From JAKVKY01 sp964293585 (lineage in GTDB: Bacteria; Bacillota; Negativicutes; Acidaminococcales; Acidaminococcaceae): a stretch of 53,423 nt of DNA. Made by a program: the position numbers and the translations under genes. Positions 8,625 through 16,044 of the stretch are shown here, one piece after another (within the stretch, counting starts at the first letter, position 1; each line of letters begins with the position of its first letter). The notes beneath the pieces are model-generated. The model saw only the letters and a program-made list of their open reading frames with translations. It ran no database searches and was not told the origin of the DNA. The stretch spans positions 1 through 53,423 of the forward strand of contig CAXYYS010000012.1 in assembly GCA_964293585.1 (NCBI GenBank), in the 5' to 3' direction.

Positions 8625-9794
8625 CTATAACACTTTTTTATACACATGGCGGGCGATTAAAATCAGGACCACCAGCAGCACGGCTAAAAAGCCGAAGGAC
8701 ACGTAGAGGTTGCTCCGGTGTGCGATAAAACCGATTACCGCCGGACCCATCAAAGTACCCACATACCCCAGGATACTCACCGCCGCCACCGCCATGCTGA
8801 TGGGCATCACTTTTTGCCGTCCCAGCAGGGAATAGAAAACAGGCACGATATTGGCGCAGCCGATGCCGATGGCAAAAAAGCCTGCGTACAGCAGCGGCAG
8901 ATTTTGGGCGCACAGAAGCACCGCAAAACCCGCTACTGCTATGCCTGTTCCGTACAAAACTACAAAGCGGCCGCCTAATTTTTGTGTCAGCCAGTCACCG
9001 GTTAAACGCATACTGAGCATGGCCGCCGAAAAAACAGCAAAACCGGTACCTGCCAGGGAAAAATCCACACCTTTCAGCTCTGCCAAAAAAACGCCGCTCC
9101 AATCTAACATGGCGCCTTCCACCACAAAACCCAGGCAGCAGATAATGCCGATATAAGTGACGATGCCCCGGGGAACAGCAAAGAGAGAAGTATCTTTTTG
9201 GGCGCCGCCGTAAGGCAACAGATGGCGGCTAAAAATAATTAGCAAAAGCAGAATCAAAAGAACGGCGCCGCCGGTAGCTTGTTCCGGGGAAAGTCCTAAT
9301 TTTAACCACACGGCAAACAACCCCGCACCCATAAAACAACCCACGCTCCAAAAAGCATGGAAGCCGGACATCAGTCTTTTGCCCGCCGCTTTTTCCACCA
9401 GCACGGCCTGGATATTCACCGTTACATCCACCAGCCCCATGGACGCACCAAAAGCGAGCAGGACCGGGACCGCCAGCCAGAAACTCTGCACCTGGCTCAG
9501 CGCCAGCAAAAAGCCGGCATACAAACAAGCGGCCACCGTCAAAACTTTGCGGCAGCCAAATCTGGCTGCGGCTAGTCCCGATAACGGCATGGTAATCAAA
9601 GCCCCGCCGCCGATGCACAAAAGCAAAAGTCCCAGCACGCCTTCGTTCAGCGCCAGCCGCGTTTTAAAAAGCGGCACCAGGGGCGCCCAGCTGGCGATGC
9701 CAAAACCACCGATAAAAAAGCAGGACCGGGTGGCCAGTTCCTGCCATAAACCCGGTTGTTCCTGCTCTATCGGCTTAACACTAGTTTCACTCAT
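8625..9794 (-). CDS. MFS transporter, YbjJ-like
   Basis: The 389-residue protein has about twelve hydrophobic segments and the sequence FFIGGFGIASWAPLVPLFK near its N-terminus, which is typical of the YbjJ branch of the major facilitator superfamily. A RFGCRKVL loop between the second and third segments corresponds to the usual MFS loop 2-3 motif. The substrate is unknown. The ATG at 9794 is preceded by GAGG at eight bases. It is the last gene of a leftward group with the two cyclophilin-fold lipoproteins and the hydrolase, and could carry a substrate or product of that group; this is inference from position only. Confidence 0.8.
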   Translation of the reverse strand: MSETSVKPIEQEQPGLWQELATRSCFFIGGFGIASWAPLVPLFKTRLALNEGVLGLLLLCIGGGALITMPLSGLAAARFGCRKVLTVAACLYAGFLLALSQVQSFWLAVPVLLAFGASMGLVDVTVNIQAVLVEKAAGKRLMSGFHAFWSVGCFMGAGLFAVWLKLGLSPEQATGGAVLLILLLLIIFSRHLLPYGGAQKDTSLFAVPRGIVTYIGIICCLGFVVEGAMLDWSGVFLAELKGVDFSLAGTGFAVFSAAMLSMRLTGDWLTQKLGGRFVVLYGTGIAVAGFAVLLCAQNLPLLYAGFFAIGIGCANIVPVFYSLLGRQKVMPISMAVAAVSILGYVGTLMGPAVIGFIAHRSNLYVSFGFLAVLLVVLILIARHVYKKVL

Positions 9795-9875
9795 GAAATT
9801 ACCTCGGTCTCCTGTCAGACTAAATAATTTTTTCGTACCAGACTATTATAGCCCAACCAGGACGCCAGGTAAAAT

Positions 9876-10403
9876 TTATTTTGCCGCCGTGATTTCCAAT
9901 TTGCCGCTGAGCTTTTCCAGGTCCGCATCGCCGCTTACCACTTTACCGATCTCAATTAAATCTGCGGAGACCGGCGCGTAATCTTTGTAGAAAAAGGTCA
10001 GGTTGCCCCAGGGAATAAAATAGGCCAGCGTACCTTTAGTCGCGTGAGCCACCACAGCGTCCTGAGTTTTTAATTTCTGCGGCGGATAAAAAATCTTTTC
10101 GTTGTCGCTGAAATTTTTTACGTCCACGGTAAGGGGCAGCTGCTTATAAAAATCCTGAGCCGCCTGACTTTTGTTTAATGCTACCCTAAAAGTCTGACCG
10201 TTATTTTTAACTTCCAGCTGCATAGTTCCCTGCGCCTCCCCAGTAGTAGTTTTTCCAGCTGCATTTACCGTAGCCGTCGTATTTGCCGTTTGGCTTGACG
10301 CAGCAGCTTTATTGGGCGCCGCCGTAGTCTTTGACGCGCTGCCGCCGCAGCCACCCACCACAAGCAAACTCACCATCAGAATCAGCAATAAAATTTTAGA
10401 CAT
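9876..10403 (-). CDS. Cyclophilin-like fold lipoprotein (copy 1)
   Basis: The 175-residue protein starts with a lipoprotein signal (LLLILMVSLLVVGGC) and a Thr/Ala linker of about 35 residues. The remaining ~115 residues (LEVKNNGQTFRVAL, QDFYKQLPLTVDVKNF, GTLAYFIPWGNLTFFYKDY) fit the small cyclophilin-like domain seen in many Firmicute secreted proteins; this is recognition from pattern, not a search. The family usually lacks prolyl isomerase residues and its job is not known. A diverged relative lies at 11742-12266, on the other side of the hydrolase gene. All three products should be exported. Confidence 0.65.
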   Translation of the reverse strand: MSKILLLILMVSLLVVGGCGGSASKTTAAPNKAAASSQTANTTATVNAAGKTTTGEAQGTMQLEVKNNGQTFRVALNKSQAAQDFYKQLPLTVDVKNFSDNEKIFYPPQKLKTQDAVVAHATKGTLAYFIPWGNLTFFYKDYAPVSADLIEIGKVVSGDADLEKLSGKLEITAAK

Positions 10404-10502
10404 GGCCTTACTCCTTTCCCATCGTAAAAACTTTTATCCGCAAAAAACTGCCGGCGCGACATCAAATTTCTGCTACCACACGCCGCCGTTTTATCCGCAT
10501 TT

Positions 10503-11615
10503 TTATTTTAAGTATTTATCAAAAAACGCCTGCATCTTGTCAAAGGGAATCACATCCATCTTGTCGTACAGGTCCGTGTGCACGGCGCCGGGAATAATCA
10601 TAAGTTCCTTGTTATCGCCTTTTAATTTCTTAAAGGCGGTCTCGCTAAAGTAACGGGAGTGAGCCTTTTCCCCGTGAATCACCAGGACGGCGTTGCGAAT
10701 CTCGCCGGCGTAAGAGAGGATGGGCATGTTCATGAAAGACAGCGCCGTAGTCTTATTCCAACCGGCGTTGGAATTCACGGAACGGGGATGATAACCGCGT
10801 TTGGTCTTGTAATAATCATAGTAATCTTTCACAAAGAAAGGCGCATCCTTGGGGAGCACCTCCGGTACGCCGCCGGCTTTGGCATAAGTGCCGTTCTTAT
10901 AGTCAGCGGTCCTTTGGGCGTTCAATTCCTCACGGGCTTTGTAGCGGCCGTTGGCGTCCACGCTGTCAAAATAACCGTTGGCCATAACCCTGGTCATATC
11001 GTACATGGTGCTGGTCACCGTAGCCTTGATGCGGGTGTCGCTGGCCGCTGCGTTCAGGGCCATGCCGCCCCAGCCGCAGATACCGATGATGCCGATGCGG
11101 CTTGCATCCACGTTGTCCCGGGTGGAAAGAAAATCTACCGCCGCGGAAAAATCTTCGGTGTTAATATCCGGTGAGGCTACATCCCGGGGGGTGCCGCCGC
11201 TTTCCCCGGTAAAGCTGGGATCAAAGGCGATGGTTAAAAAGCCCCGCTTAGCCATTTCCTGGGCGTACAAACCGGAAGACTGTTCCTTCACGGCGCCGAA
11301 AGGTCCGCTGACAGCGATGGCTGCCAGCTTGCCCGTAGCATGTTTGGGCGCATACATATCTGCCACCAAAGTAATGCCGTAACGATTGTGGAAAGTAACC
11401 TTCTTATGTTCTACCTGGCTATCCTGGGGGAATACCTTATCCCACGCCGTGGTTACCTGCATTTTCTTTTCCCCCTTCATAGCTAAAGTCTGCAGGGGCT
11501 GCGCAGCAACTTTTGCAGTTGCCGCTGTCCTGCCTGCTGCGGCGGCAGTACCAAACTGCATCCCTGCCGCTAAAATTACTGCTATCATTAACGTTCCTAA
11601 AAATTTTTTCTGCAT
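10503..11615 (-). CDS. Secreted alpha/beta hydrolase with Cys at the nucleophile elbow
   Basis: The ATG at 11615 is chosen over one six codons upstream because AAAGGA stands six bases before it. The 370-residue product has a signal peptide (KKFLGTLMIAVILAAGMQFG). The fold is recognisable from AIAVSGPFGAVKEQ, FLTIAFDPSFTGESGG and VDFLSTRDNVDASRIGIIG. The nucleophile position reads GICGWGG, so the usual serine of G-x-S-x-G is a cysteine, as in dienelactone hydrolases. A likely catalytic histidine is in PGAVHTDLYD near the C-terminus. The substrate is unknown. It lies between two cyclophilin-fold lipoproteins and downstream of a divergent LysR-type regulator. Confidence 0.78.
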   Translation of the reverse strand: MQKKFLGTLMIAVILAAGMQFGTAAAAGRTAATAKVAAQPLQTLAMKGEKKMQVTTAWDKVFPQDSQVEHKKVTFHNRYGITLVADMYAPKHATGKLAAIAVSGPFGAVKEQSSGLYAQEMAKRGFLTIAFDPSFTGESGGTPRDVASPDINTEDFSAAVDFLSTRDNVDASRIGIIGICGWGGMALNAAASDTRIKATVTSTMYDMTRVMANGYFDSVDANGRYKAREELNAQRTADYKNGTYAKAGGVPEVLPKDAPFFVKDYYDYYKTKRGYHPRSVNSNAGWNKTTALSFMNMPILSYAGEIRNAVLVIHGEKAHSRYFSETAFKKLKGDNKELMIIPGAVHTDLYDKMDVIPFDKMQAFFDKYLK

Positions 11616-11741
11616 GTTAAATCCTTTCTGCATCTTGCATACTAACTTTTAAATATGGCTGCAAAAATATTTTTCGCTACTACCGGGAATTTTCCCGGAC
11701 TGTTTTTATTTTGTCAATTTTTTTATTTAGTCAGCCTGTTT

Positions 11742-12266
11742 CTATTTTGCCAATTCAATCCGCATGGTGATATCCTGAGGCAGCGTGTCCATCACAGCAA
11801 GCGGTGCGTTGATTACGCCCATGTTCACCTGGGAGCCAAACTGCTTGGAGATGTCTTCGTCCTTATACAGGATAGTAAAATAATTGCCGTCGGTGGCAAA
11901 ATCAATATCGCCGTTCTGCCAGCCGTTATGTACATCTGCTTTGTCGTAGGACAAAGGTTGGGCCATGACGCCACAGTAATCGTGACTGTACTTGTTCAGC
12001 TTTACTTCGTAGGGCAGGCGGGAGATTAATTCTTTGGCCGACTTGGTATCGTTTAAAGTAGCCGGGATAATGGTTTTGCCCACGATCAGGTTGACCTTGG
12101 TCCCCTGGGTTAACTTACGGGTGGCATATTTTTCCGTTGCCGCCGGTTTTTCTGCTACCGCAACCGGTGCCTGTTTGGCTGCCGAACTTTGGACCGCTGC
12201 GCCGCCGCAACCTGTCATTAATAAAAATAAACTTAGCAAAGCTACACTCACAATAGATCTTTTCAT
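11742..12266 (-). CDS. Cyclophilin-like fold lipoprotein (copy 2)
   Basis: The 174-residue protein carries a lipoprotein signal (SVALLSLFLLMTGC) and a linker, then a domain with GTKVNLIVGKTIIPATLN, AKELISRLPYEVKLNKY and NYFTILYKDEDISKQFG. Its pattern parallels that of the lipoprotein at 9876-10403: a short strand pair, an E/D-F-x-x-R/QLP helix, then a YF-x-I/P-Y strand. I assign both to the cyclophilin-like fold with moderate confidence. It is the first leftward gene after the divergent promoter shared with the LysR gene. No enzymatic residues can be named. Confidence 0.65.
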   Translation of the reverse strand: MKRSIVSVALLSLFLLMTGCGGAAVQSSAAKQAPVAVAEKPAATEKYATRKLTQGTKVNLIVGKTIIPATLNDTKSAKELISRLPYEVKLNKYSHDYCGVMAQPLSYDKADVHNGWQNGDIDFATDGNYFTILYKDEDISKQFGSQVNMGVINAPLAVMDTLPQDITMRIELAK

Positions 12267-12418
12267 CGTTCCTGTTCCTTTCGTTTTCCCAACTGTAAAT
12301 TTCTTTTACAAATTTCTTTGGTTAATTTTCTGGCATAATTACTTTGACAAATCCAGCAATTTTTTATTGCTTTTTTCGCCCTTATTGTATGTTGGCAGCC
12401 CTAAAATAGCAAATACTT

Positions 12419-12446
12419 ATCTTACATAACTTATCATGCTTGCTAA
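12419..12446 (-). promoter_or_regulatory. Candidate leftward promoter of the lipoprotein-hydrolase group
   Basis: On the minus strand TTAGCA (12441-12446) and TAAGAT (12419-12424) are 16 bases apart. The -35 lies inside the dyad at 12432-12454. Confidence 0.4.
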
Positions 12447-12454
12447 GCATAATA
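12432..12454. promoter_or_regulatory. Candidate LysR-type operator
   Basis: A 23-base imperfect dyad with a perfect core ATGCTT-N3-AAGCAT (12436-12450) lies between the divergent LysR and lipoprotein genes. It overlaps the -35 of both candidate promoters. That is the classical place for an autoregulating LysR protein that also controls its divergent target. Confidence 0.5.
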
Positions 12455-12468
12455 ATTCAGGCTATAAT
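12440..12468 (+). promoter_or_regulatory. Candidate promoter of the LysR gene
   Basis: TTGCTA (12440-12445) and a perfect TATAAT (12463-12468) are separated by 17 bases. The -35 is covered by the dyad at 12432-12454. The start codon is about 95 bases downstream. Confidence 0.6.
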
Positions 12469-12563
12469 TAGAATAAAAAGTAACCGGCACTCGGATGCGG
12501 TTTAACCGCCCTGTTTGCCATCACGGTCTTATCTGCACACAACTTTTTTGAGGAGATTTTACT

Positions 12564-13448
12564 ATGGAACTGCGTCTCTTGCGTTATTTTTTAGCCGTAG
12601 CCAAAGAACAGAGTATCACCCGGGCCACGGAAATTTTACACGTCACCCAGCCTACCTTGTCGCGCCAGCTTACCGAACTGGAAAACGAACTGGGCACGCA
12701 ACTTTTGCTCCGCGGCAAACGCCAGGTAACCCTGACAGATAAAGGCATCCTTTTTCGCCAGCGGGCGGAAGAAATTCTCTCCCTGGCGGATAAGGCGGAA
12801 CAAGAAATTAAAACGCCGGACCTTTTTGCCGGCGGCGATATCTATATCGGCTGCGCTGAATCGGACAACATGCGCTTTTTGGCTCAGACCGCCAAAGATC
12901 TGCAACAGGATTACAAAAATTTACGTTACCATCTGTCCAGCGGCAATGCTGCTGATGTACAGTTGCGTCTGGAAAAAGGGCTCTTGGATTTTGGCGTGCT
13001 CATGGATCCCTTTGACAAACGGACTTACAATTATCTGCCGCTGCCAGGTGTAGATACCTGGGGACTCTTAATGCGCAAAGACAGCCTGCTCACCACCCAT
13101 GATCACATCACCCGGGAAGAACTTAAGAACTTGCCGCTTCTGGTCAGCGAACAGGATTTGGCCGCAGGCAACCAAAGTCCTTATAATGTTTGGCTGCACC
13201 AAAGTTTTGAAAAACTAAACATCGTAGCTACCTATAACTTAATTTTCAATGCGGCGCTCATGGTCCGGGAAGGCATGGGCTACGCTCTGACCCTGGACAA
13301 ATTAGTCAGCACCGGTCCGGAAAGTCCCCTCTGTTTTAAACCGCTCTTTCCTAAACTGGAAGCTCATGTGTATTTTGTGTGGCGCAAATACCAAATTTTC
13401 TCTCCTGCTGCCAAACTTTTCTTAGAACATATGCAACAAAAATACTAA
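12564..13448 (+). CDS. LysR-family transcriptional regulator
   Basis: The 294-residue protein has the N-terminal winged helix-turn-helix of LysR regulators (MELRLLRYFLAVAKEQSITR, then LHVTQPTLSRQLTELENELG) and a C-terminal periplasmic-binding-protein-like effector domain from about residue 90. The start follows GAGGAGA at seven bases. It diverges from the cyclophilin-fold lipoprotein and hydrolase group, which by LysR custom is its likely target. The effector is unknown. It probably represses its own gene, since the candidate operator covers its -35. It ends at its own terminator. Confidence 0.9.
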   Translation: MELRLLRYFLAVAKEQSITRATEILHVTQPTLSRQLTELENELGTQLLLRGKRQVTLTDKGILFRQRAEEILSLADKAEQEIKTPDLFAGGDIYIGCAESDNMRFLAQTAKDLQQDYKNLRYHLSSGNAADVQLRLEKGLLDFGVLMDPFDKRTYNYLPLPGVDTWGLLMRKDSLLTTHDHITREELKNLPLLVSEQDLAAGNQSPYNVWLHQSFEKLNIVATYNLIFNAALMVREGMGYALTLDKLVSTGPESPLCFKPLFPKLEAHVYFVWRKYQIFSPAAKLFLEHMQQKY

Positions 13449-13450
13449 GA

Positions 13451-13510
13451 CCAGGTTCTTCTTTCACAACAGTCTTTGTTGTTTCAAGAAGAACCTGGCC
13501 TGTTTATATT
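13451..13510 (+). terminator. Terminator of the LysR gene
   Basis: The arms ccaggttcttctt (13451-13463) and aagaagaacctgg (13486-13498) are perfectly complementary over 13 bases, followed by a moderate T-rich stretch. Confidence 0.75.
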
Positions 13511-13529
13511 TAGTGGCTGTTATCAGAAC

Positions 13530-14018
13530 TCAATGCTGGAAACAATACACCGTACTGCCATGGCTGGGATAAGTTTTCACAGCAGAAAAACTTCCCATCC
13601 TCATCATGCTGTTATACAGCCGTGCATTACTGGTGCGGAAATATCCGTTCCGTACCCGGCTTAAAATAGCTTTGGCAGCGTCATCTGCCGTGGAAGCCGT
13701 GGTCCAATATTCGGTATAAGGAGCTCCAGTGCCTACATACACAGCATAACGGGAGTTATTCGTCATCTTGCTTTCCATGGTGCTCTCGTTGACCTGCATC
13801 ACACTTACCGACGCCAGACTGCTGGAACTGGAACGAGAACTGGAACTTTGAGGACGGCTGGCCTTATAAGACGGACGCGCCGTCCCTCTACTGCTACTAC
13901 TACTGGAACTGCCACTCCCGTAGCTGGTTGCCGCCCAGGCATGCCCCGCCGTCACCTCAAAAATTGGTGCCGCTAAAACAGCAACTGCCAAACCAACTAT
14001 GATAATTTTACGTAACAT
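13530..14018 (-). CDS. Secreted serine-rich protein of unknown function
   Basis: The 162-residue product opens with a signal peptide (LRKIIIVGLAVAVLAAPIF, AWA cleavage region). A Ser/Arg-rich low-complexity linker follows (about residues 35-70, with runs such as SSSSSSSRG and SRSSSSSLAS). A C-terminal block of about 90 residues contains NNSRYAVYVGTG, AAKAILSRVRNGYFRTSN and a single Cys near the end. I do not recognise a family. The start is supported by GGAGGGAAGG seven or so bases upstream. It stands alone between a LysR gene and the foldback element at 14176-14347. Export to the periplasm or surface is the only safe statement. Confidence 0.65.
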   Translation of the reverse strand: MLRKIIIVGLAVAVLAAPIFEVTAGHAWAATSYGSGSSSSSSSRGTARPSYKASRPQSSSSRSSSSSLASVSVMQVNESTMESKMTNNSRYAVYVGTGAPYTEYWTTASTADDAAKAILSRVRNGYFRTSNARLYNSMMRMGSFSAVKTYPSHGSTVYCFQH

Positions 14019-14093
14019 AATCCTTCCCTCCTTCTCTTAAAATACCTACCGGAAACCTCTACTGTACTTTTATTATAAGCCAAAAAATTTTCA

Positions 14094-14130
14094 CCCGTAC
14101 TGAGGAAAAACTCAGTACGGGTCATTTTTA
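14094..14130. terminator. Strong hairpin terminator left of the foldback element
   Basis: Eleven-base perfect arms cccgtactgag (14094-14104) and ctcagtacggg (14111-14121) close a six-base loop. The right side is followed by TCATTTTTAATTT, the left strand by TGAAAATTTTTTGG, so it works both ways. It lies upstream of the leftward secreted-protein gene and so does not end any protein gene. It would end a leftward transcript of the element at 14176-14347. Confidence 0.75.
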
Positions 14131-14175
14131 ATTTCTAAAATAATGAGGTCACAATTTTATCTCAGCAATCTTAAC

Positions 14176-14347
14176 GGGACCGGGGACAATCGCCACGCGA
14201 ATCGGAAGAATGCGTCGTGTTCATAGGTCTGCAAAGCGTGGCGAGCATGAAGGCCCGGTCGCAAGACCGGGAACAGCATGCGAGCAGCTACGCAGACCAT
14301 GAACACAGCATTCTGTAGTATTGAGCGTGCAGATTGCCCCCGGTCCC
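14176..14347. ncRNA. 172-nt foldback, candidate structured RNA gene (6S-like shape)
   Basis: The sequence folds end to end into one interrupted rod of about 58 base pairs. Arms in order: 14176-14185 with 14338-14347; 14188-14191 with 14332-14335; 14192-14198 with 14325-14330 (one bulge); an internal loop of 9 by 11 bases; 14208-14213 with 14308-14313; 14217-14224 with 14299-14306; 14226-14232 with 14292-14298; 14238-14242 with 14287-14291; 14245-14249 with 14277-14281; and 14254-14260 with 14265-14271 capped by a GCAA (GNRA-type) tetraloop. Strong terminators stand on both sides (14094-14130 and 14406-14443), and no protein gene fits. Length and a single central bubble resemble 6S RNA, but no conserved 6S sequence was recognised. 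A dispersed DNA repeat is the alternative. Strand is undetermined. Confidence 0.45.
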
Positions 14348-14385
14348 ATTAGTGACTGTTACAAAGGAAAACTTCTTCCTCCCCT

Positions 14386-14399
14386 ATTTCCTGGGAAAT
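14386..14399. promoter_or_regulatory. Candidate Noc-binding site
   Basis: ATTTCCTGGGAAAT differs by one central base from the Bacillus subtilis Noc-binding palindrome ATTTCCCGGGAAAT. It lies between the foldback element and the terminator of the liv operon. A Noc-like gene is present at 24717-25595. Confidence 0.4.
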
Positions 14400-14400
14400 A

Positions 14401-14443
14401 AAAAATAGACCCCGTAGCTTTTTTAGCTACAGGGTCTAACTTT
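14401..14443. terminator. Terminator of the liv-CBS-DUF951 operon
   Basis: The arms tagaccccgtagct (14406-14419) and agctacagggtcta (14425-14438) pair with a single mismatch. Read leftward the stem is followed by ATTTTTTATTT; read rightward by ACTTTTTGG. Confidence 0.85.
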
Positions 14444-14453
14444 TTGGATTGGT

Positions 14454-14654
14454 TCACTGAGCCTGGCGGCTGATAACTTCCTTCACCGCCTTTAAAAATT
14501 TAGTGCGGGGTAACATCACAAAATGTCCGCAGCCCTGGCATTTCAGCCCAAAGTCCATCCCGGTACGGGTAATCTCCCAGGTATTGGACCCACAGGGATG
14601 CGCTTTTTTCATCCTGACCACGTCCCCCACATTGAAGACGTCGCCGCTTCCCAT
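14454..14654 (-). CDS. DUF951 domain protein
   Basis: This 66-residue protein matches the DUF951 family: GDVVRMKKAHPCGSNTWEI, then GLKCQGCGHFVMLPR. Three conserved Cys and the HPCG element suggest a small metal- or nucleic-acid-binding module, but the function is not known. It starts two bases after the CBS-ACT gene ends, so the two are co-transcribed, and it is the last gene before a strong terminator. In other Firmicutes members of this family also lie near the parB/soj locus, which is 9 kb away here. Confidence 0.85.
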   Translation of the reverse strand: MGSGDVFNVGDVVRMKKAHPCGSNTWEITRTGMDFGLKCQGCGHFVMLPRTKFLKAVKEVISRQAQ

Positions 14655-14656
14655 GG

Positions 14657-15319
14657 TTATTTATTAACCTTAACGGTAGAGATATCGGTAACGTTATACC
14701 CGGCTTCCCGGATATCTTCAATCACGTCCATACCGAAAGCGCTCAAATCAGCGGCAATGGTAACTTCGGTATGCGTGTCATCTGCTGAACGGAGGCAGTT
14801 AACGGAAATAATATTGATACCCCGGTCCGCAAACATTTTACCCAGTTGGGCGATAACGCCAATCTTATCGGTGCAGTCGATGGTCACACGGGTGCAGCTC
14901 TTGTCCAGGCCAAAAATTTCAACCATGGCACGGAACAGGTCGCTATCGGTGACGATACCGATCAAGCAGCCTTTATCGTCTACTACCGGCAGAGAATTAA
15001 TCTTGTGTTTATACATCTGGCTGGCAATATCTTCCAGACCGCTGTTGCCACGCACGGTGATCACGTCCTTGGTCATCACGTCGCGTACCTTAAAACGGCT
15101 CAGCAGATAGTTTGCCTCGTAACGGCTCAGGGTGCTGGCTTCAGAAGGAGAAGCACGGCCCACATCGCCGTCGGTGATAATGCCCAGGACTCTCTTGATA
15201 TCATCCACCACGGGGACGCGGCGAATATTTTGACTCTTCATAAGTTCCTGTGCTTCCAGCATGGTCTTGTCTTCGCTAATGGTAATGACGTTGGTCGTCA
15301 TAATATCTTTTACTAACAT
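14657..15319 (-). CDS. CBS-pair and ACT domain protein (AcuB-like)
   Basis: The 220-residue protein has two CBS domains (residues about 1-55, starting MLVKDIMTTNVITISED, and about 75-130, with VRDVMTKDVITVRGN) and a C-terminal ACT domain (about 140-215, with VTIDCTDKIGVIAQLGKMFA). CBS pairs bind adenine nucleotides and ACT domains bind amino acids, so the product looks like a sensor. It follows livF by about 20 bases in the same direction, which suggests that it senses branched-chain amino acids or energy state for that transport system; this is inferred. Similar proteins are annotated as AcuB-like, but there is no acetoin gene here. Confidence 0.82.
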   Translation of the reverse strand: MLVKDIMTTNVITISEDKTMLEAQELMKSQNIRRVPVVDDIKRVLGIITDGDVGRASPSEASTLSRYEANYLLSRFKVRDVMTKDVITVRGNSGLEDIASQMYKHKINSLPVVDDKGCLIGIVTDSDLFRAMVEIFGLDKSCTRVTIDCTDKIGVIAQLGKMFADRGINIISVNCLRSADDTHTEVTIAADLSAFGMDVIEDIREAGYNVTDISTVKVNK

Positions 15320-15339
15320 AGTGCACGCTCCTTTTTCTC

Positions 15340-16044
15340 TTAGCCACCCAAATAAGCTTTTTGTACAGCTTCGCTGTTCTGGAGTTCTTTAGCCGTACCG
15401 GCCAGGGTGATGCGCCCTGTTTCCAGCACGTACGCCTTGTCGGCAATATCCAGCGCCATCTTGGCGTTCTGCTCGACCAAAAGAATGGTGGTGCCACTCT
15501 CATTGATCTCTTTAATTATATTAAAAATTTCCTTAACAAGCAAGGGTGCTAAGCCCATGGAAGGTTCGTCCAGAAGCAGAAGGCGCGGACGGCTCATCAG
15601 CGCGCGGCCCATGGCCAGCATCTGCTGCTCGCCGCCGGAAAGAGTACCGGCCACCTGCAGCTTACGCTCTAACAATCGCGGGAACTTTTTAAAAACATCT
15701 TCCAGATCCTGGCTGATGCCTGCTTTATCTTTGCGCAGATAAGCGCCCAGCTGCAGATTTTCCATAACCGTCATGTTAGAGAACACATGGCGGCCTTCGG
15801 GAACCTGGCACAAACCCATACCCACGATCTTATGGGCGGACACGCCGGTAATATCCTTATCTTCAAACTTAATCGTACCGGTCTTGGGTTTCATCAGGCC
15901 GCTGATGGTACGCAGCGTGGTAGACTTGCCGGCGCCGTTGGAACCTATCAGGGTCACAATCTCGCCGTCGCTGACGTCGATGCTGATGCCTTTAATAGCG
16001 TGAATGGCACCATAGAAAACGTTAATATTATCTACTTTTAACAT
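15340..16044 (-). CDS. livF: Branched-chain amino acid ABC transporter, ATPase LivF
   Basis: The 234-residue ATPase has Walker A GSNGAGKST, the signature LSGGEQQMLAMGRAL and Walker B RLLLLDEPSMGLAP, with the switch His position in LLVEQNAK as expected for LivF. It energises uptake of leucine, isoleucine and valine (or related amino acids) together with LivG. The ATG directly abuts the stop codon of livG, so translation is coupled. It is the last transporter gene of the operon. Confidence 0.95.
   Translation of the reverse strand: MLKVDNINVFYGAIHAIKGISIDVSDGEIVTLIGSNGAGKSTTLRTISGLMKPKTGTIKFEDKDITGVSAHKIVGMGLCQVPEGRHVFSNMTVMENLQLGAYLRKDKAGISQDLEDVFKKFPRLLERKLQVAGTLSGGEQQMLAMGRALMSRPRLLLLDEPSMGLAPLLVKEIFNIIKEINESGTTILLVEQNAKMALDIADKAYVLETGRITLAGTAKELQNSEAVQKAYLGG

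Noticed and set aside
10426..10500. Two TTATCCGCA sequences as DnaA boxes
   Set aside because: Each has one mismatch, they are far from oriC and isolated, and such 9-mers are expected by chance.
14176..14347. The foldback as signal recognition particle RNA, RNase P RNA or a retron RNA
   Set aside because: The SRP domain IV core and RNase P signature sequences are not seen, and no reverse transcriptase gene is nearby. 6S remains only a shape-based possibility.
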